From positions 62,001 through 126,000 of the forward strand of contig CALUUH010000003.1 of the NCBI GenBank assembly GCA_944323875.1: a stretch of DNA of 64,000 nucleotides, given 5' to 3'. A program made the translations under genes and the position numbers. The first letter of the stretch is position 1; the number at the start of each line of letters is the position of its first letter. Under the pieces are notes generated by a model. It had not been told where the DNA came from. It saw nothing but the letters and a program-made list of their open reading frames with translations, and made no database searches. This document shows, piece after piece, positions 24,482 to 32,669 of the stretch. The stretch is from Candidatus Gastranaerophilales bacterium (GTDB taxonomy: Bacteria; Cyanobacteriota; Vampirovibrionia; Gastranaerophilales; Gastranaerophilaceae).

Positions 24482-24655
24482 TTAGAACACCGACATATTA
24501 AAGTCGCGTTCGGCTTTTGCACTTGTGCATTCGAGAATATTATTCAGAAATCTCTCAATAGCCATTTCCATTGTGCTGATTTCGTGTCTCAGAGCACGGT
24601 AGCTTTCTTCCTTCACTGCACGCAATGAGTTCTCAAAAATTTCATCATGATACAT
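24482..24655 (-). CDS. Small hypothetical protein (57 aa)
   Basis: Short gene with an excellent ribosome-binding site (AAAGGAG, 6 nt before the ATG at 24655). The product begins MYHDEIFENSLRAVKEES and continues as one long amphipathic helix (HEISTMEMAIERFLNNILEC), probably a coiled coil or a helical dimer. One cysteine. No known family. Its promoter would lie in the gap shared with the uridine-kinase-like gene, which is divergent. Confidence 0.6.
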   Translation of the reverse strand: MYHDEIFENSLRAVKEESYRALRHEISTMEMAIERFLNNILECTSAKAERDFNMSVF

Positions 24656-24808
24656 AACATACTCCTTTTGTCTACATAAACATCTACGGCCATGCTATTC
24701 GTAATCTTTAAAAATGATATAATATTGTTACAATTGTTTATCATTGTGAGAAATTTAAAATATTTTACTGTAATATATTAGAATAAATTGTTTTAAGGAA
24801 TTGAATAT

Positions 24809-25639
24809 ATGATGGATCTGTTAACCGGTTACGAATATTACTCAAGCCGCAGAGATATGGAAGTTATTTCTACTATTGTCGACTCACTCAAACAAATATT
24901 AGAGGAAGACAGCCGCCAGCCGCAGCCACTGTTTTTGAAAATATCTGACAACCTTATCATGAATATTGCACGTATGGTCGTTCAGGAAAAGAAAAAAACT
25001 TTTTTAATTGGTATCACCGGCGAAAGTGCATCCGGAAAGACTGTATTTGTAGATAATACAACAAAAGCTTGCGTTAAAAATAAAAATGAGGGCATTTATA
25101 CAGTAATCCGCTGTGATGATTATTACAAAGATACCTCTAAAGAGCTAAAAGAAGCAGGCAGCTATGAAGAATTATTTAAAACCGGTTTTAGCTTTGATAC
25201 ACCGGATGCAATTAATCTTGACTTGATGAAACAGCATCTGATGGAACTTAAACAAGGCCGCGAAATTGTTTCTCCGCGCTATGATTTTGTAACATGCGAA
25301 TCAAAAGCAGACGGGGATGTTAAAAAGCCGGCAAAAGTTGTCCTAACAGAAGGTTTATATGTCTTGAACGAAGGTGTTCGTGACATTATGGATGTAAAAG
25401 TATATGTATTTACACCGCTGGAAGTCCTAAAAGACCGCTGGTACAAACGTGCCTCGCTTAGAGGTAAGACAGGTGCCGCTGCAGATTTACAATTTCAGGA
25501 CGTTAACAAAACAGCACAGCAGTATATCAGACCGACTTATCAAATCGCTGATGCCGTGATTAACGGGCTTGTTAGTCAGGAATATATCCAACAAATTACT
25601 GATAACATATTTAACGCATTAAAAAATATCGATTATTAA
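24809..25639 (+). CDS. Uridine kinase/phosphoribulokinase-like P-loop kinase
   Basis: 276 residues. Walker A GITGESASGKT at about residues 68-78, then VIRCDDYYKD (the uridine-kinase substrate-binding DxYY), FDTPDAINLDLM, REIVSPRYDF and the Walker-B-like VVLTEGLYVL, and DRWYKRASLRGKTG in the lid. An N-terminal extension of about 60 residues precedes the kinase core. Probably phosphorylates uridine/cytidine or a related small molecule. No partner gene is adjacent. It ends at a bidirectional terminator. Confidence 0.8.
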   Translation: MMDLLTGYEYYSSRRDMEVISTIVDSLKQILEEDSRQPQPLFLKISDNLIMNIARMVVQEKKKTFLIGITGESASGKTVFVDNTTKACVKNKNEGIYTVIRCDDYYKDTSKELKEAGSYEELFKTGFSFDTPDAINLDLMKQHLMELKQGREIVSPRYDFVTCESKADGDVKKPAKVVLTEGLYVLNEGVRDIMDVKVYVFTPLEVLKDRWYKRASLRGKTGAAADLQFQDVNKTAQQYIRPTYQIADAVINGLVSQEYIQQITDNIFNALKNIDY

Positions 25640-25640
25640 A

Positions 25641-25675
25641 AAAAGAGCCTGTAAAAATATGACAGGCTCTTTTTC
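25641..25675. terminator. Bidirectional terminator
   Basis: AGAGCCTGT (25644-25652) and ACAGGCTCT (25662-25670), followed by TTTT on the plus strand and by seven T on the minus strand. It serves the kinase gene and the convergent Cys-rich protein gene. Confidence 0.85.
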
Positions 25676-25678
25676 TGA

Positions 25679-26023
25679 TTAATATCTATAATGTTGATTA
25701 CATGATGAGCACTCATTAAAAGCCTTTTGGCAAGTTGGGCACGGATTAATCGGCTGTGCGCACTCGTTGCAAGCTTTTTTCGGTGCTACGCAAGGATCAC
25801 ACGGATCGGTCTTACAGGTTTTACAGTTTTTAAATCCTGTAAACGGGTTTAAGCTAAAAGTAGTCTTATTTTCTCCTATACCAATATACGGCAGCGGATT
25901 AAGATAAGAAAGGGCAGGCATTGGATTAAGAGAGCTTATTCCGTTATATTCCCATGCTAAAGATTCCTGCTGAGGCACCATAAAGAAGCCCAATATAGTC
26001 AACGCTAACAAAGTTTTTTTCAT
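25679..26023 (-). CDS. Exported cysteine-rich protein
   Basis: 114 residues. Signal peptide MKKTLLALTILGFFMVPQ..., a short proline/leucine linker, then a C-terminal part with five CxxC-type pairs (CKTCKTDPCDPC, CNEC, CPTC, CSSC), suggesting metal binding or a disulfide-rich exported domain. GGGAG sits 8 nt before the ATG at 26023; the frame is open to 26038. Family not recognised. It follows the SLH protein gene on the same strand, separated by that gene's terminator. Confidence 0.65.
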   Translation of the reverse strand: MKKTLLALTILGFFMVPQQESLAWEYNGISSLNPMPALSYLNPLPYIGIGENKTTFSLNPFTGFKNCKTCKTDPCDPCVAPKKACNECAQPINPCPTCQKAFNECSSCNQHYRY

Positions 26024-26152
26024 AATCATTTCTCCCATTTAAAAAATAACACATATTAATAAGTGCACATAATTATTATAAACTTTGTTAAAAGATAAAC
26101 CTCCGTAAAAAGTAGAGGTACTATTATCCAAATTACCAACATCAAAATTACT

Positions 26153-26187
26153 AAAAAAGGAACGGCCGCGTTTATGCAGACCGTTCC
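26153..26187 (-). terminator. Terminator of the SLH protein gene
   Basis: GGAACGG (26159-26165) and CCGTTCC (26181-26187) pair. On the minus strand the hairpin is followed by six T. It lies about 30 bases past the stop. Confidence 0.8.
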
Positions 26188-26216
26188 CCTCTAATTTAAT
26201 TAACGTTAGGAGATGA

Positions 26217-27497
26217 TTATTGTCTCTTGATATTTGCATTTTCACAAAGTATAACAACTACTTCTTCGCCTGATTTAGCGTGGTATTCAAGACCAGGAGT
26301 TACCAGACCTGTGATTAAACCAACAGCCGCACCTACAGGAGTACCTATCGCAATACCTGTACCTACTTTTACAGGATCAGGAATAAATGCAATACCTGTA
26401 CCTATACCGCCGCCAACAACACCGCCTGTTACTGTGCATAATACCAGCTTACCGGTAGTCATCCAAGGACCTTCATGCAATGAATTGTCTTTTGTTGCAG
26501 GTTTAGCAACAAATGAAGCGGTTTCGCCGTTAGGAAGAATGATTTTTTCTAACTGTAAATAAACTCTTGCATTTTTGTTAAACCATTTCGGGTTTTGGAT
26601 TTCACTGATAGTTGCATAGAATTTAGTATTTGCAGGTATAACAAGTGTACCTTCTTTTGTACAAATATCTTCAGGAGCTACAAAGTAAACAACGTCACCT
26701 GCATTATGGTCTTCTGATAAGAATTTTTCATCAAAAGCAACTTTTAAAGCATTACCGGCCAAAACGATGTTTTTGTAGTTTGTAACCTGAACTTCATCAG
26801 TTGTTGCTTTTCTTGATTGATCAAGGTGTTCAACAGCAATAACTTTTTCAGGTCCTAAAAATCTTTTTTGAACAACACTTAATTTGTCATTCAGTCTTGA
26901 CAAAAGAACAGCTGCTTCTGCTCTTGTTAATTCATCTTCCGGACGTAATTCGTTTTCGTCAGGATAATTTACATAAATACCGTATGTTAAAGTCTTAGCA
27001 TAAGAGTATTTAGCCCATCCAGGGATGTCAACATAATCACTGTACTGTTCAAGAACAGAGTAATCCGTTACATCTTTGTCAATAATGTGTCCAACAACAG
27101 ATTGAGCTTCAGATCTCAACATGTTTTGTTTTGGTTTAAATGTACCATTCGGATAACCATAAACCAAACCTAACTGATCAGAACGCAAAATATCTTTGTA
27201 ATACACGTCTGATGATCTTACATCACTGTATTTGTTTCCAACAGTGACATCCATTTTTTCATTACCCAGAACAATCAACAAAGCGCTGACAAAATCGGCT
27301 CTTTTTACAGTTGCTTCCGGATTGAATTTGTCCCCGTCAAGAGTCATTACATTGTTAGATACTACATTAACAATCTCTTTACGAGCCCAGTAATTTTGAG
27401 CGACATCGGCAATAGCCACGTCATCAGCAAGTGCCGGAAGGGCAGCACTGAGGGCTAAAAAACCGCATGTCATAACCCCTGCTAAAATTTTTCTCAT
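26217..27497 (-). CDS. S-layer homology (SLH) domain envelope protein
   Basis: 426 residues. Signal peptide at 1-24 (MRKILAGVMTCGFLALSAALPALA), then three SLH-type repeats over about residues 27-215 (VAQNYWARKEIVNVVSNNVM, YPNGTFKPKQNMLRSEAQSV, YPDENELRPEDELTRAEAAV). The C-terminal half is beta-rich and ends with a glycine-rich hydrophobic segment (VTGGVVGGGIGTGIAFIPDP, GAAVGLITGL). In cyanobacteria and relatives SLH proteins tie the outer layer to peptidoglycan; a similar role is inferred. Monocistronic, with its own terminator. Confidence 0.85.
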   Translation of the reverse strand: MRKILAGVMTCGFLALSAALPALADDVAIADVAQNYWARKEIVNVVSNNVMTLDGDKFNPEATVKRADFVSALLIVLGNEKMDVTVGNKYSDVRSSDVYYKDILRSDQLGLVYGYPNGTFKPKQNMLRSEAQSVVGHIIDKDVTDYSVLEQYSDYVDIPGWAKYSYAKTLTYGIYVNYPDENELRPEDELTRAEAAVLLSRLNDKLSVVQKRFLGPEKVIAVEHLDQSRKATTDEVQVTNYKNIVLAGNALKVAFDEKFLSEDHNAGDVVYFVAPEDICTKEGTLVIPANTKFYATISEIQNPKWFNKNARVYLQLEKIILPNGETASFVAKPATKDNSLHEGPWMTTGKLVLCTVTGGVVGGGIGTGIAFIPDPVKVGTGIAIGTPVGAAVGLITGLVTPGLEYHAKSGEEVVVILCENANIKRQ

Positions 27498-27608
27498 TTT
27501 CTACTTCCTCATATTTACATAGTAAAACAATTTTTTCATGTATAATATAACATGTAAATTAAAATTTGTAAACACCCTATATAAGAACACTAGTTAGAAA
27601 GGAACATT

Positions 27609-29048
27609 ATGGATAGTTATACTATGACTAAGATAGTGGCTACATTAGGCCCGGCATCAAGTACTAAAGAAATGATTAAAAAATTGTATGAAGCAGGTGT
27701 CACCATGTTCAGAATTAATTCTTCGCATGGCGACCATGATTTTCATCAGAAAAATGTGGACTTTATACGAGAAATTGAAAAAGAAGAACATACACTTATT
27801 CCGATTTTATTAGATTTACAAGGCCCAAAAATTCGAGTTGGTCAGCTTAAAGAATCTATTGAAATTAAAAAAGGTGAAATTTTAAGATTCAGACATGCCT
27901 CAGAAATGGTTGACGGCATAATACCTGTTGATTATGAAGGTATTGCCAAAGACGTAAAAGTAGGCGAAAAATTTCTTATTGATGATGGCAAATTGCAATT
28001 TGAAGCCACTGAGGTAAATGGTGATGTCATCAGCGCAAAAGTTTTGACAGACGGAATACTTAAACAAAGAAAAGGTATTAATATTCCGGGCGCAACCGGC
28101 AGTATCAATGTCTTGACAGAAAGAGATCTGACATTTGTTGATTTTGCCGTAAAAAATCGAATTGATTACATAGGATTATCATTTGTCAGAGAAGCGAAAG
28201 ATGTATTGCAGCTTCGTGAACTTATTGCAGCTAAAGGCGGAGATAACAGAATTATTTCAAAAATTGAAAAACCTCAAGCTGTTAATAATATTGACCATAT
28301 TATTGAAGCGTCTGACGGTATAATGGTCGCAAGAGGCGATCTCGGTATTGAAATATCAACCGAACAGGTGCCGATTGTACAAAAAAATATCATCAGAAAA
28401 GCAAATCAAAAACGTAAAGTCGTTATAGTTGCAACTCAAATGTTGGAAAGTATGACCGAAAACCCTATTCCGACACGTGCTGAAACCTCTGACGTTGCAA
28501 ATGCTATTCTTGACGGTACCGATGCAATTATGCTTTCAGGAGAAACAGCAATGGGAGCGTACCCTGTTGAAGCAGTAAATATGATGCACAAAATCTCTGT
28601 TACAACAGAAAACAGTACTTTCTGCCGTAAGAATAAATTTCCTAGAAAAATGGTTGAAGAAGAAAAAAATTCACAGGCCATGGCTATCGGCATGTCTATT
28701 GCTGATATGACAAAAAAAATGAATGTTAAAGCGATAGTTGCTCTAACCGGCAGCGGTTTTACACCAACCTTCCTTTCAGAAGGCCGTCTGAGTGTACCTA
28801 TTCTTGCATGTTGCCCGAACGAACGAACTCTGCGTGCTATAAAATTATATCGCTGCGTTCAACCAATCAGTTTTAATTTTGCAGAAATTAAGATTGACCG
28901 TCCGACATTGCAGAAGCTTGATGAATTTTTGGTTCACGAAGCACATCTTAATTATGATGATCTTGTTATCGTAACCGGTTCAGTTCCGAATCTTATGGTC
29001 GGAGGAACAAACTTCATCAAAATTCATCAGATTGGATCAGCGAGATAA
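27609..29048 (+). CDS. pyk: Pyruvate kinase
   Basis: Last step of glycolysis: phosphoenolpyruvate and ADP to pyruvate and ATP. 479 residues. Signatures: KIVATLGPASS near the N-terminus, FRINSSHGDH (substrate binding), LLDLQGPKIRVG, the active-site IISKIEKPQAVNN (catalytic Lys), GIMVARGDLGIEI, ATQMLESM and ETAMGAYPVEAV. It lacks the extra C-terminal PEP-synthase-like domain found in some Bacillus enzymes. AAAGGAAC precedes the ATG. It ends at a strong terminator (29071-29100). Confidence 0.96.
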   Translation: MDSYTMTKIVATLGPASSTKEMIKKLYEAGVTMFRINSSHGDHDFHQKNVDFIREIEKEEHTLIPILLDLQGPKIRVGQLKESIEIKKGEILRFRHASEMVDGIIPVDYEGIAKDVKVGEKFLIDDGKLQFEATEVNGDVISAKVLTDGILKQRKGINIPGATGSINVLTERDLTFVDFAVKNRIDYIGLSFVREAKDVLQLRELIAAKGGDNRIISKIEKPQAVNNIDHIIEASDGIMVARGDLGIEISTEQVPIVQKNIIRKANQKRKVVIVATQMLESMTENPIPTRAETSDVANAILDGTDAIMLSGETAMGAYPVEAVNMMHKISVTTENSTFCRKNKFPRKMVEEEKNSQAMAIGMSIADMTKKMNVKAIVALTGSGFTPTFLSEGRLSVPILACCPNERTLRAIKLYRCVQPISFNFAEIKIDRPTLQKLDEFLVHEAHLNYDDLVIVTGSVPNLMVGGTNFIKIHQIGSAR

Positions 29049-29070
29049 ATCATCAACATTTTATAAAAAG

Positions 29071-29100
29071 AAAAGGCCCCTTGAAAAAAGGGGCTTTTTA
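29071..29100. terminator. Terminator of pyk (bidirectional)
   Basis: GCCCCTT-GAAAAA-AAGGGGC type hairpin followed by TTTTT on the plus strand; on the minus strand it is followed by CTTTTCTTTTT. Confidence 0.85.
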
Positions 29101-29185
29101 AATACTTTCTTTAGGAAGGTAGGAATAGGAAATTTTCTCTCTCTTGGTTTAAACGGATTTTATTTTTTATACTCTCTCTCTGTAT
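29071..29185 (-). ncRNA. Possible antisense-strand small RNA between pyk and the 92-aa gene
   Basis: On the minus strand a TATACT (29197-29192) inside GTATATACTTTATATATAC is followed by about 115 nt with no start codon of note and then the hairpin AAGCCCC...GGGGC with CTTTT. The predicted RNA is C/U-rich with several UUCCU/CCUUCCU segments that could pair with Shine-Dalgarno sequences. The upstream half of the promoter region matches the one at 48376-48437. Not proven to be transcribed. Confidence 0.35.
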
Positions 29186-29378
29186 ATATAAAGTATATAC
29201 TCTAAAGTAAATTTCAGACTTCCTGATTTTTGTTACACTTCTTAACATAAAAAATTAGCCAATATACTAATAGAAATAATCTCTTGAAAATAATCCATTT
29301 ATTTTTCAAAATAACTATTGATTTTTTATCAAAAATGTTGTACGATAAAAAAGTAGGTTAGACATGTAGGAGTTAGGA
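29101..29378. other. AT-rich gap between pyk and a small gene
   Basis: Holds the minus-strand ACTTTATATA element at 29185-29194 with a GTTAAGAAGTGTAAC site 38 bases upstream of it (29232-29246). No credible protein gene and no repeat of the GTGANTAA class. Confidence 0.5.
29185..29194 (-). promoter_or_regulatory. ACTTTATATA promoter element (minus strand)
   Basis: Core within GTATATACTTTATATATAC. A site GTTAAGAAGTGTAAC lies 38 bases upstream (29232-29246), the same spacing as at 48376-48437. Confidence 0.4.
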
Positions 29379-29657
29379 ATGTTAGTTTCTTCCATCGCTC
29401 GTTTTAATGCAATAAATCAGATGAATAACTCAGCATTCGGAATGATGCAGGCTTCTAACAGCATGATGAGTGCAGCCAATGGTAAGAATACATTTGGCGG
29501 AGAGCATGATTTATCCATGTTGAACAAAATGGACAAAAAGTTGTCTCTTGATTTATTGACTAATAAATTAACTTACAAAGTAGCTTATCTTCAAGAAAAA
29601 ATGTTGAATAAGCACCAACATAATGAAGCTAAGTCTACTTTTTCTGCATTAGCATAG
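29379..29657 (+). CDS. Small hypothetical protein (92 aa)
   Basis: Family not recognised. The N-terminal third is rich in Met, Asn, Ser and Ala (NQMNNSAFGMMQASNSMMSA); the C-terminal part is a charged helix (LDLLTNKLTYKVAYLQEKML). No signal peptide or membrane segment. GTAGGAG and TTAGGA precede the ATG. It has its own terminator at 29681-29706. The composition and short helical plan recall small secreted or structural proteins, but no function can be given. Confidence 0.65.
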   Translation: MLVSSIARFNAINQMNNSAFGMMQASNSMMSAANGKNTFGGEHDLSMLNKMDKKLSLDLLTNKLTYKVAYLQEKMLNKHQHNEAKSTFSALA

Positions 29658-29680
29658 TTGTGTTTTCTATTCTTAAAAAG

Positions 29681-29706
29681 TCCCGTCTAAATTGACGGGA
29701 TTTTTT
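29681..29706 (+). terminator. Intrinsic terminator
   Basis: TCCCGTC-TAAATT-GACGGGA followed by six T, just after the 92-aa gene. It may also serve the convergent MFS gene. Confidence 0.85.
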
Positions 29707-29714
29707 AGTATTAA

Positions 29715-30866
29715 TTAGAGTTTTCTTACCACAGGAGAGCAAACAGCAGGAATACAGGCAACAATGAGCAATACTGTTGTTATGCCCTGCGCCTGTGCCC
29801 AAAAGCCGGCCATTGACATAAACACGGCAACAATTCCCCAGGAAAATCCGTTTATAATGCCCGCAATAATGCTTTTGTATTCTGGAATTACACCTTGTGC
29901 CGTCACCATAATAATCGGGGTTGCCATCATTGTAAATAACCCCATAAAAGCAAAGATTACCATGGATAAAACAGGATGCGCCGCATAAGTTAACATAAAA
30001 AGTATCATAAGCGGTAATGTTGAGATCATAGAGAAATAGAGTACAAATTTATATCCGAATTTCTTTTCCACAGTTCCGCTGATAAACGAGCCCACAGCCC
30101 CGGCCGCAATAAACAAAAACAGTGCTATACCGATATATGAAGGAGTGTGGCCCAGATCTTTCCACAAAAACGGAAGCAAGATAGAACAAGAAGTTGTAAT
30201 CAGTGTTTTCAAAATTGATATAACCGTAAGCAGGCGCAATCTTGAATTTGCGATTATATTTTTAAAAGCTGTTAAAAATTCAATATGCTCCGTTTTGCCG
30301 ACCATTTCAACGACATTAGGCACCATAAAAAACATCAGATACGCCCAGCTTAGTCCCAGAAGCGAGATAAAAGGAATTTTGCCAAGTCCTAAATACTGGG
30401 TTATAAACGCTGAAATAATAGGTCCGCAAGAAAAGCCGAGCGAGCCCATTGCAATAAAAATTCCGACTTTTGTTGAAACATTATCTTTACCGGCGAATTT
30501 TGTAATTAACCCGAGCGCCTGCGGATGAAAAATGCTGGAGCCAATACTTCCGAGTATTATACAAAGCATTAAAATCTTAATATTGGGCGCAACAGGGGCA
30601 AACGGGATGAATATTGAGGACATAACAAGCCCCCAGAAAATAAAAGCGCGTCTTTGGATATTATCAGCAAAATATCCGAAAACCGGCTGCAAAATATTTG
30701 CCGTGATGTTAGATATGCTTAATACAACGGTTGCAATTGCCATTGATATACCGAGTTTTGCGGAAATAAACGGCATTATAGGATTTAGCATGCCTGTTGA
30801 GATATCATTTATAAAATGTGCTCCTGAAAGCCATATTCTGGGGTGTTTTTCGTGTTTCCTAATCAT
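29715..30866 (-). CDS. MFS transporter, fosmidomycin-resistance-like
   Basis: 383 residues, 12 predicted membrane helices. The N-terminus RIWLSGAHFINDISTGMLNPIMPF and the GSIGSSIFHPQALGLITKF segment are characteristic of the Fsr (fosmidomycin resistance) family of efflux proteins; GYFADNIQRR is the loop 2-3 motif. The substrate is unknown. I chose the ATG at 30866. A TTG at 30902 overlaps the lgt stop and would add 12 hydrophobic residues, possible through translational coupling. Forms a unit with lgt and the TPR lipoprotein gene. Confidence 0.8.
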   Translation of the reverse strand: MIRKHEKHPRIWLSGAHFINDISTGMLNPIMPFISAKLGISMAIATVVLSISNITANILQPVFGYFADNIQRRAFIFWGLVMSSIFIPFAPVAPNIKILMLCIILGSIGSSIFHPQALGLITKFAGKDNVSTKVGIFIAMGSLGFSCGPIISAFITQYLGLGKIPFISLLGLSWAYLMFFMVPNVVEMVGKTEHIEFLTAFKNIIANSRLRLLTVISILKTLITTSCSILLPFLWKDLGHTPSYIGIALFLFIAAGAVGSFISGTVEKKFGYKFVLYFSMISTLPLMILFMLTYAAHPVLSMVIFAFMGLFTMMATPIIMVTAQGVIPEYKSIIAGIINGFSWGIVAVFMSMAGFWAQAQGITTVLLIVACIPAVCSPVVRKL

Positions 30867-30898
30867 AGAACATATTATGAAGAAAACAAACTCAAAAA

Positions 30899-31687
30899 TC
30901 AATTAACTTTTTTAGTCCCAAGTAAGACTCCGATATAAAATAGCGCAGCGATTATAATGCAAACCGAAGCCCACTGTGCTATAGGAACGCCAAAGATATT
31001 TAACACGCTATCTACACGCAAGTATTCAACACCTATTCTTACAAACGAATACAATATAAGATATATTCCGAAAATAAGCCCTTTTTTAGGCGCAAAATGT
31101 CTTAAAATTAGATATAATACGAGAAAAACAGCTAAATCCAGCAGACTTTCGTACAAAAAAGTCGGGTGAAAATATTCATAACCTATAAGCGCCTGCGGAC
31201 GCTGAGAGATTGGTATATAGAGTTTCCAGGGTAAATCAGTCGGCATGCCAAAAGCCTCTGAATTGAAAAAATTTCCCCAACGGCCAACCGCTTGCGCCAG
31301 TGCGGTTCCGCAAGCCATGACGTCAAGCGTTCGTAAAAAATCAAGCCTGTAATGTCTTACACAAAAATAAAGTGCAATAATTCCAGCCAAAATCATTCCG
31401 TGTATAGATAAACCGCCCTGACGGATGTTTAGAATATCCAGCGGATGCTTAATGTAATAAGAATAACTAACCATGCAATAATATAATCGTGCCCCGATAA
31501 CGCCGGCAATTATGAGTATCGGTGCCATATCAATTATTTTTTCCGCCGCTTCTTTATCAAAAAAATTTGCATACAATTTGTAAGCCGTATAAAATCCAAT
31601 AAATGCAGCAGCCGCAAGGATTAAACCGTAATAATACACAGGCATGCCGGCAATACTAAAAGCGACTTCCCCCGGTGATTGCAGCAC
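30899..31687 (-). CDS. lgt: Prolipoprotein diacylglyceryl transferase
   Basis: Transfers diacylglycerol from phosphatidylglycerol to the lipobox cysteine of prolipoproteins. 262 residues, seven membrane helices. Signatures: YYYGLILAAAAFIGF near the N-terminus, RQGGLSIHGMILAG with the conserved His, GRWGNFFNSEAFG (the Lgt signature with the essential Arg and Asn), and HPTFLYES. It directly abuts the TPR lipoprotein gene (stop at 31688, start at 31687), whose product would be a substrate. Confidence 0.95.
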   Translation of the reverse strand: MLQSPGEVAFSIAGMPVYYYGLILAAAAFIGFYTAYKLYANFFDKEAAEKIIDMAPILIIAGVIGARLYYCMVSYSYYIKHPLDILNIRQGGLSIHGMILAGIIALYFCVRHYRLDFLRTLDVMACGTALAQAVGRWGNFFNSEAFGMPTDLPWKLYIPISQRPQALIGYEYFHPTFLYESLLDLAVFLVLYLILRHFAPKKGLIFGIYLILYSFVRIGVEYLRVDSVLNIFGVPIAQWASVCIIIAALFYIGVLLGTKKVN

Positions 31688-32281
31688 TTATTCAGCCTCC
31701 GCAACGGAATATTCTTCAATCTTTTTGTTTAATTCTTCTATCTTACCTTTAACTTCTTCTGCATCAGATGCGTTAGGGGATTTATCAAGGTATTGCTGAT
31801 AGTGGCCTACAGCACTTTTAAAGAGTTCAATTGCATGACTTTTGTCTTTTTCGTCTGCCTTCACTTCCTGAATTTCCGTATCATCTTCATCAACAGGCTG
31901 ATTTTTAACTATATTACCGCCCTCATCAATATGTACAAATGCGTTTATAAGATCTCCTGCAAGGTTTTCTTCGCAAACAGCGAGAGAATAATATGAATCA
32001 GCAAAGTCTGGTTTGAGTTTTATGGCATCATTATAAACTTTTATGGCATTAGCGTAATCTTCGGCCTTTGTATAGGCGACAGCAAGGTTATAATGAGATT
32101 CAAAAACAGTCGGATCTAAATCAATACTTGATTTTAAGCGCTCAATTGCATTTTGATAATCTCCTTCGTTCATAAAAGCCTGAGCCTTATTGTTAAGTTC
32201 CTGTACTGCAAGATTATTTATACATGCCGTGGTTATAACGGAAATTAAAAGTACGCTAAGTAGCAAAAAAGCTTTTTTCAT
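31688..32281 (-). CDS. TPR-repeat lipoprotein
   Basis: 197 residues. N-terminal signal MKKAFLLLSVLLISVITTAC with a lipobox-like cysteine at residue 20, then about three tetratricopeptide repeats (NEGDYQNAIERLKSSIDLDP, AKAEDYANAIKVYNDAIKLKP-type) and an acidic C-terminal helix. Probably a membrane-anchored scaffold. It is first in a three-gene unit with lgt and the MFS transporter. The -3 position of the lipobox is Thr, less usual than Leu. Confidence 0.8.
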   Translation of the reverse strand: MKKAFLLLSVLLISVITTACINNLAVQELNNKAQAFMNEGDYQNAIERLKSSIDLDPTVFESHYNLAVAYTKAEDYANAIKVYNDAIKLKPDFADSYYSLAVCEENLAGDLINAFVHIDEGGNIVKNQPVDEDDTEIQEVKADEKDKSHAIELFKSAVGHYQQYLDKSPNASDAEEVKGKIEELNKKIEEYSVAEAE

Positions 32282-32390
32282 GCTATCATCACCCTCATCT
32301 TATATATTTGTAACTTTAATTATAAACTAAGGTAACAAATTTGGCAAATTTTATAAATTTAAGTTACAATTACAATAAAGGAGACCATCC

Positions 32391-32669
32391 ATGTCTGAAG
32401 AAAAAGTTGTTAAATTAGGAGCTGCAAAACACAAAGATACAAAAGAAAAGCATTCTCACCGCGATGAAGCCGGCGAGGACGATCTTGTATATTGCAGTTT
32501 TTGCCACAGACCGAATACTCAGGTTCTAAAAATGGTTAAGGGCCCGGGAGTTAATATATGTTCAGAATGCGCAATGATTGCGGTTCAGTATCTTATACTT
32601 AATGATAGGATGCCGTCAGCGGAAGCACAGCAAATTCTGGATGCTTTTTGGGGTAAAGCAAGAAGATGA
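32391..32669 (+). CDS. Free-standing ClpX-type zinc finger protein
   Basis: 92 residues. Residues about 33-70 (YCSFCHRPNTQVLKMVKGPG, VNICSECAMIA) match the ClpX N-terminal C4 zinc-binding domain that dimerises and binds substrates and adaptors, but no AAA+ domain follows. The basic, His-rich N-terminus is polar. AAAGGAG precedes the ATG. Its stop overlaps the next start (32666). It may act as an adaptor or competitor of ClpX; this is inference. First gene of the operon running to 39.3 kb. Confidence 0.75.
   Translation: MSEEKVVKLGAAKHKDTKEKHSHRDEAGEDDLVYCSFCHRPNTQVLKMVKGPGVNICSECAMIAVQYLILNDRMPSAEAQQILDAFWGKARR

Noticed and set aside
28436..28693. Minus-strand frame inside pyk
   Set aside because: Shadow of the pyk reading frame; no start signal.
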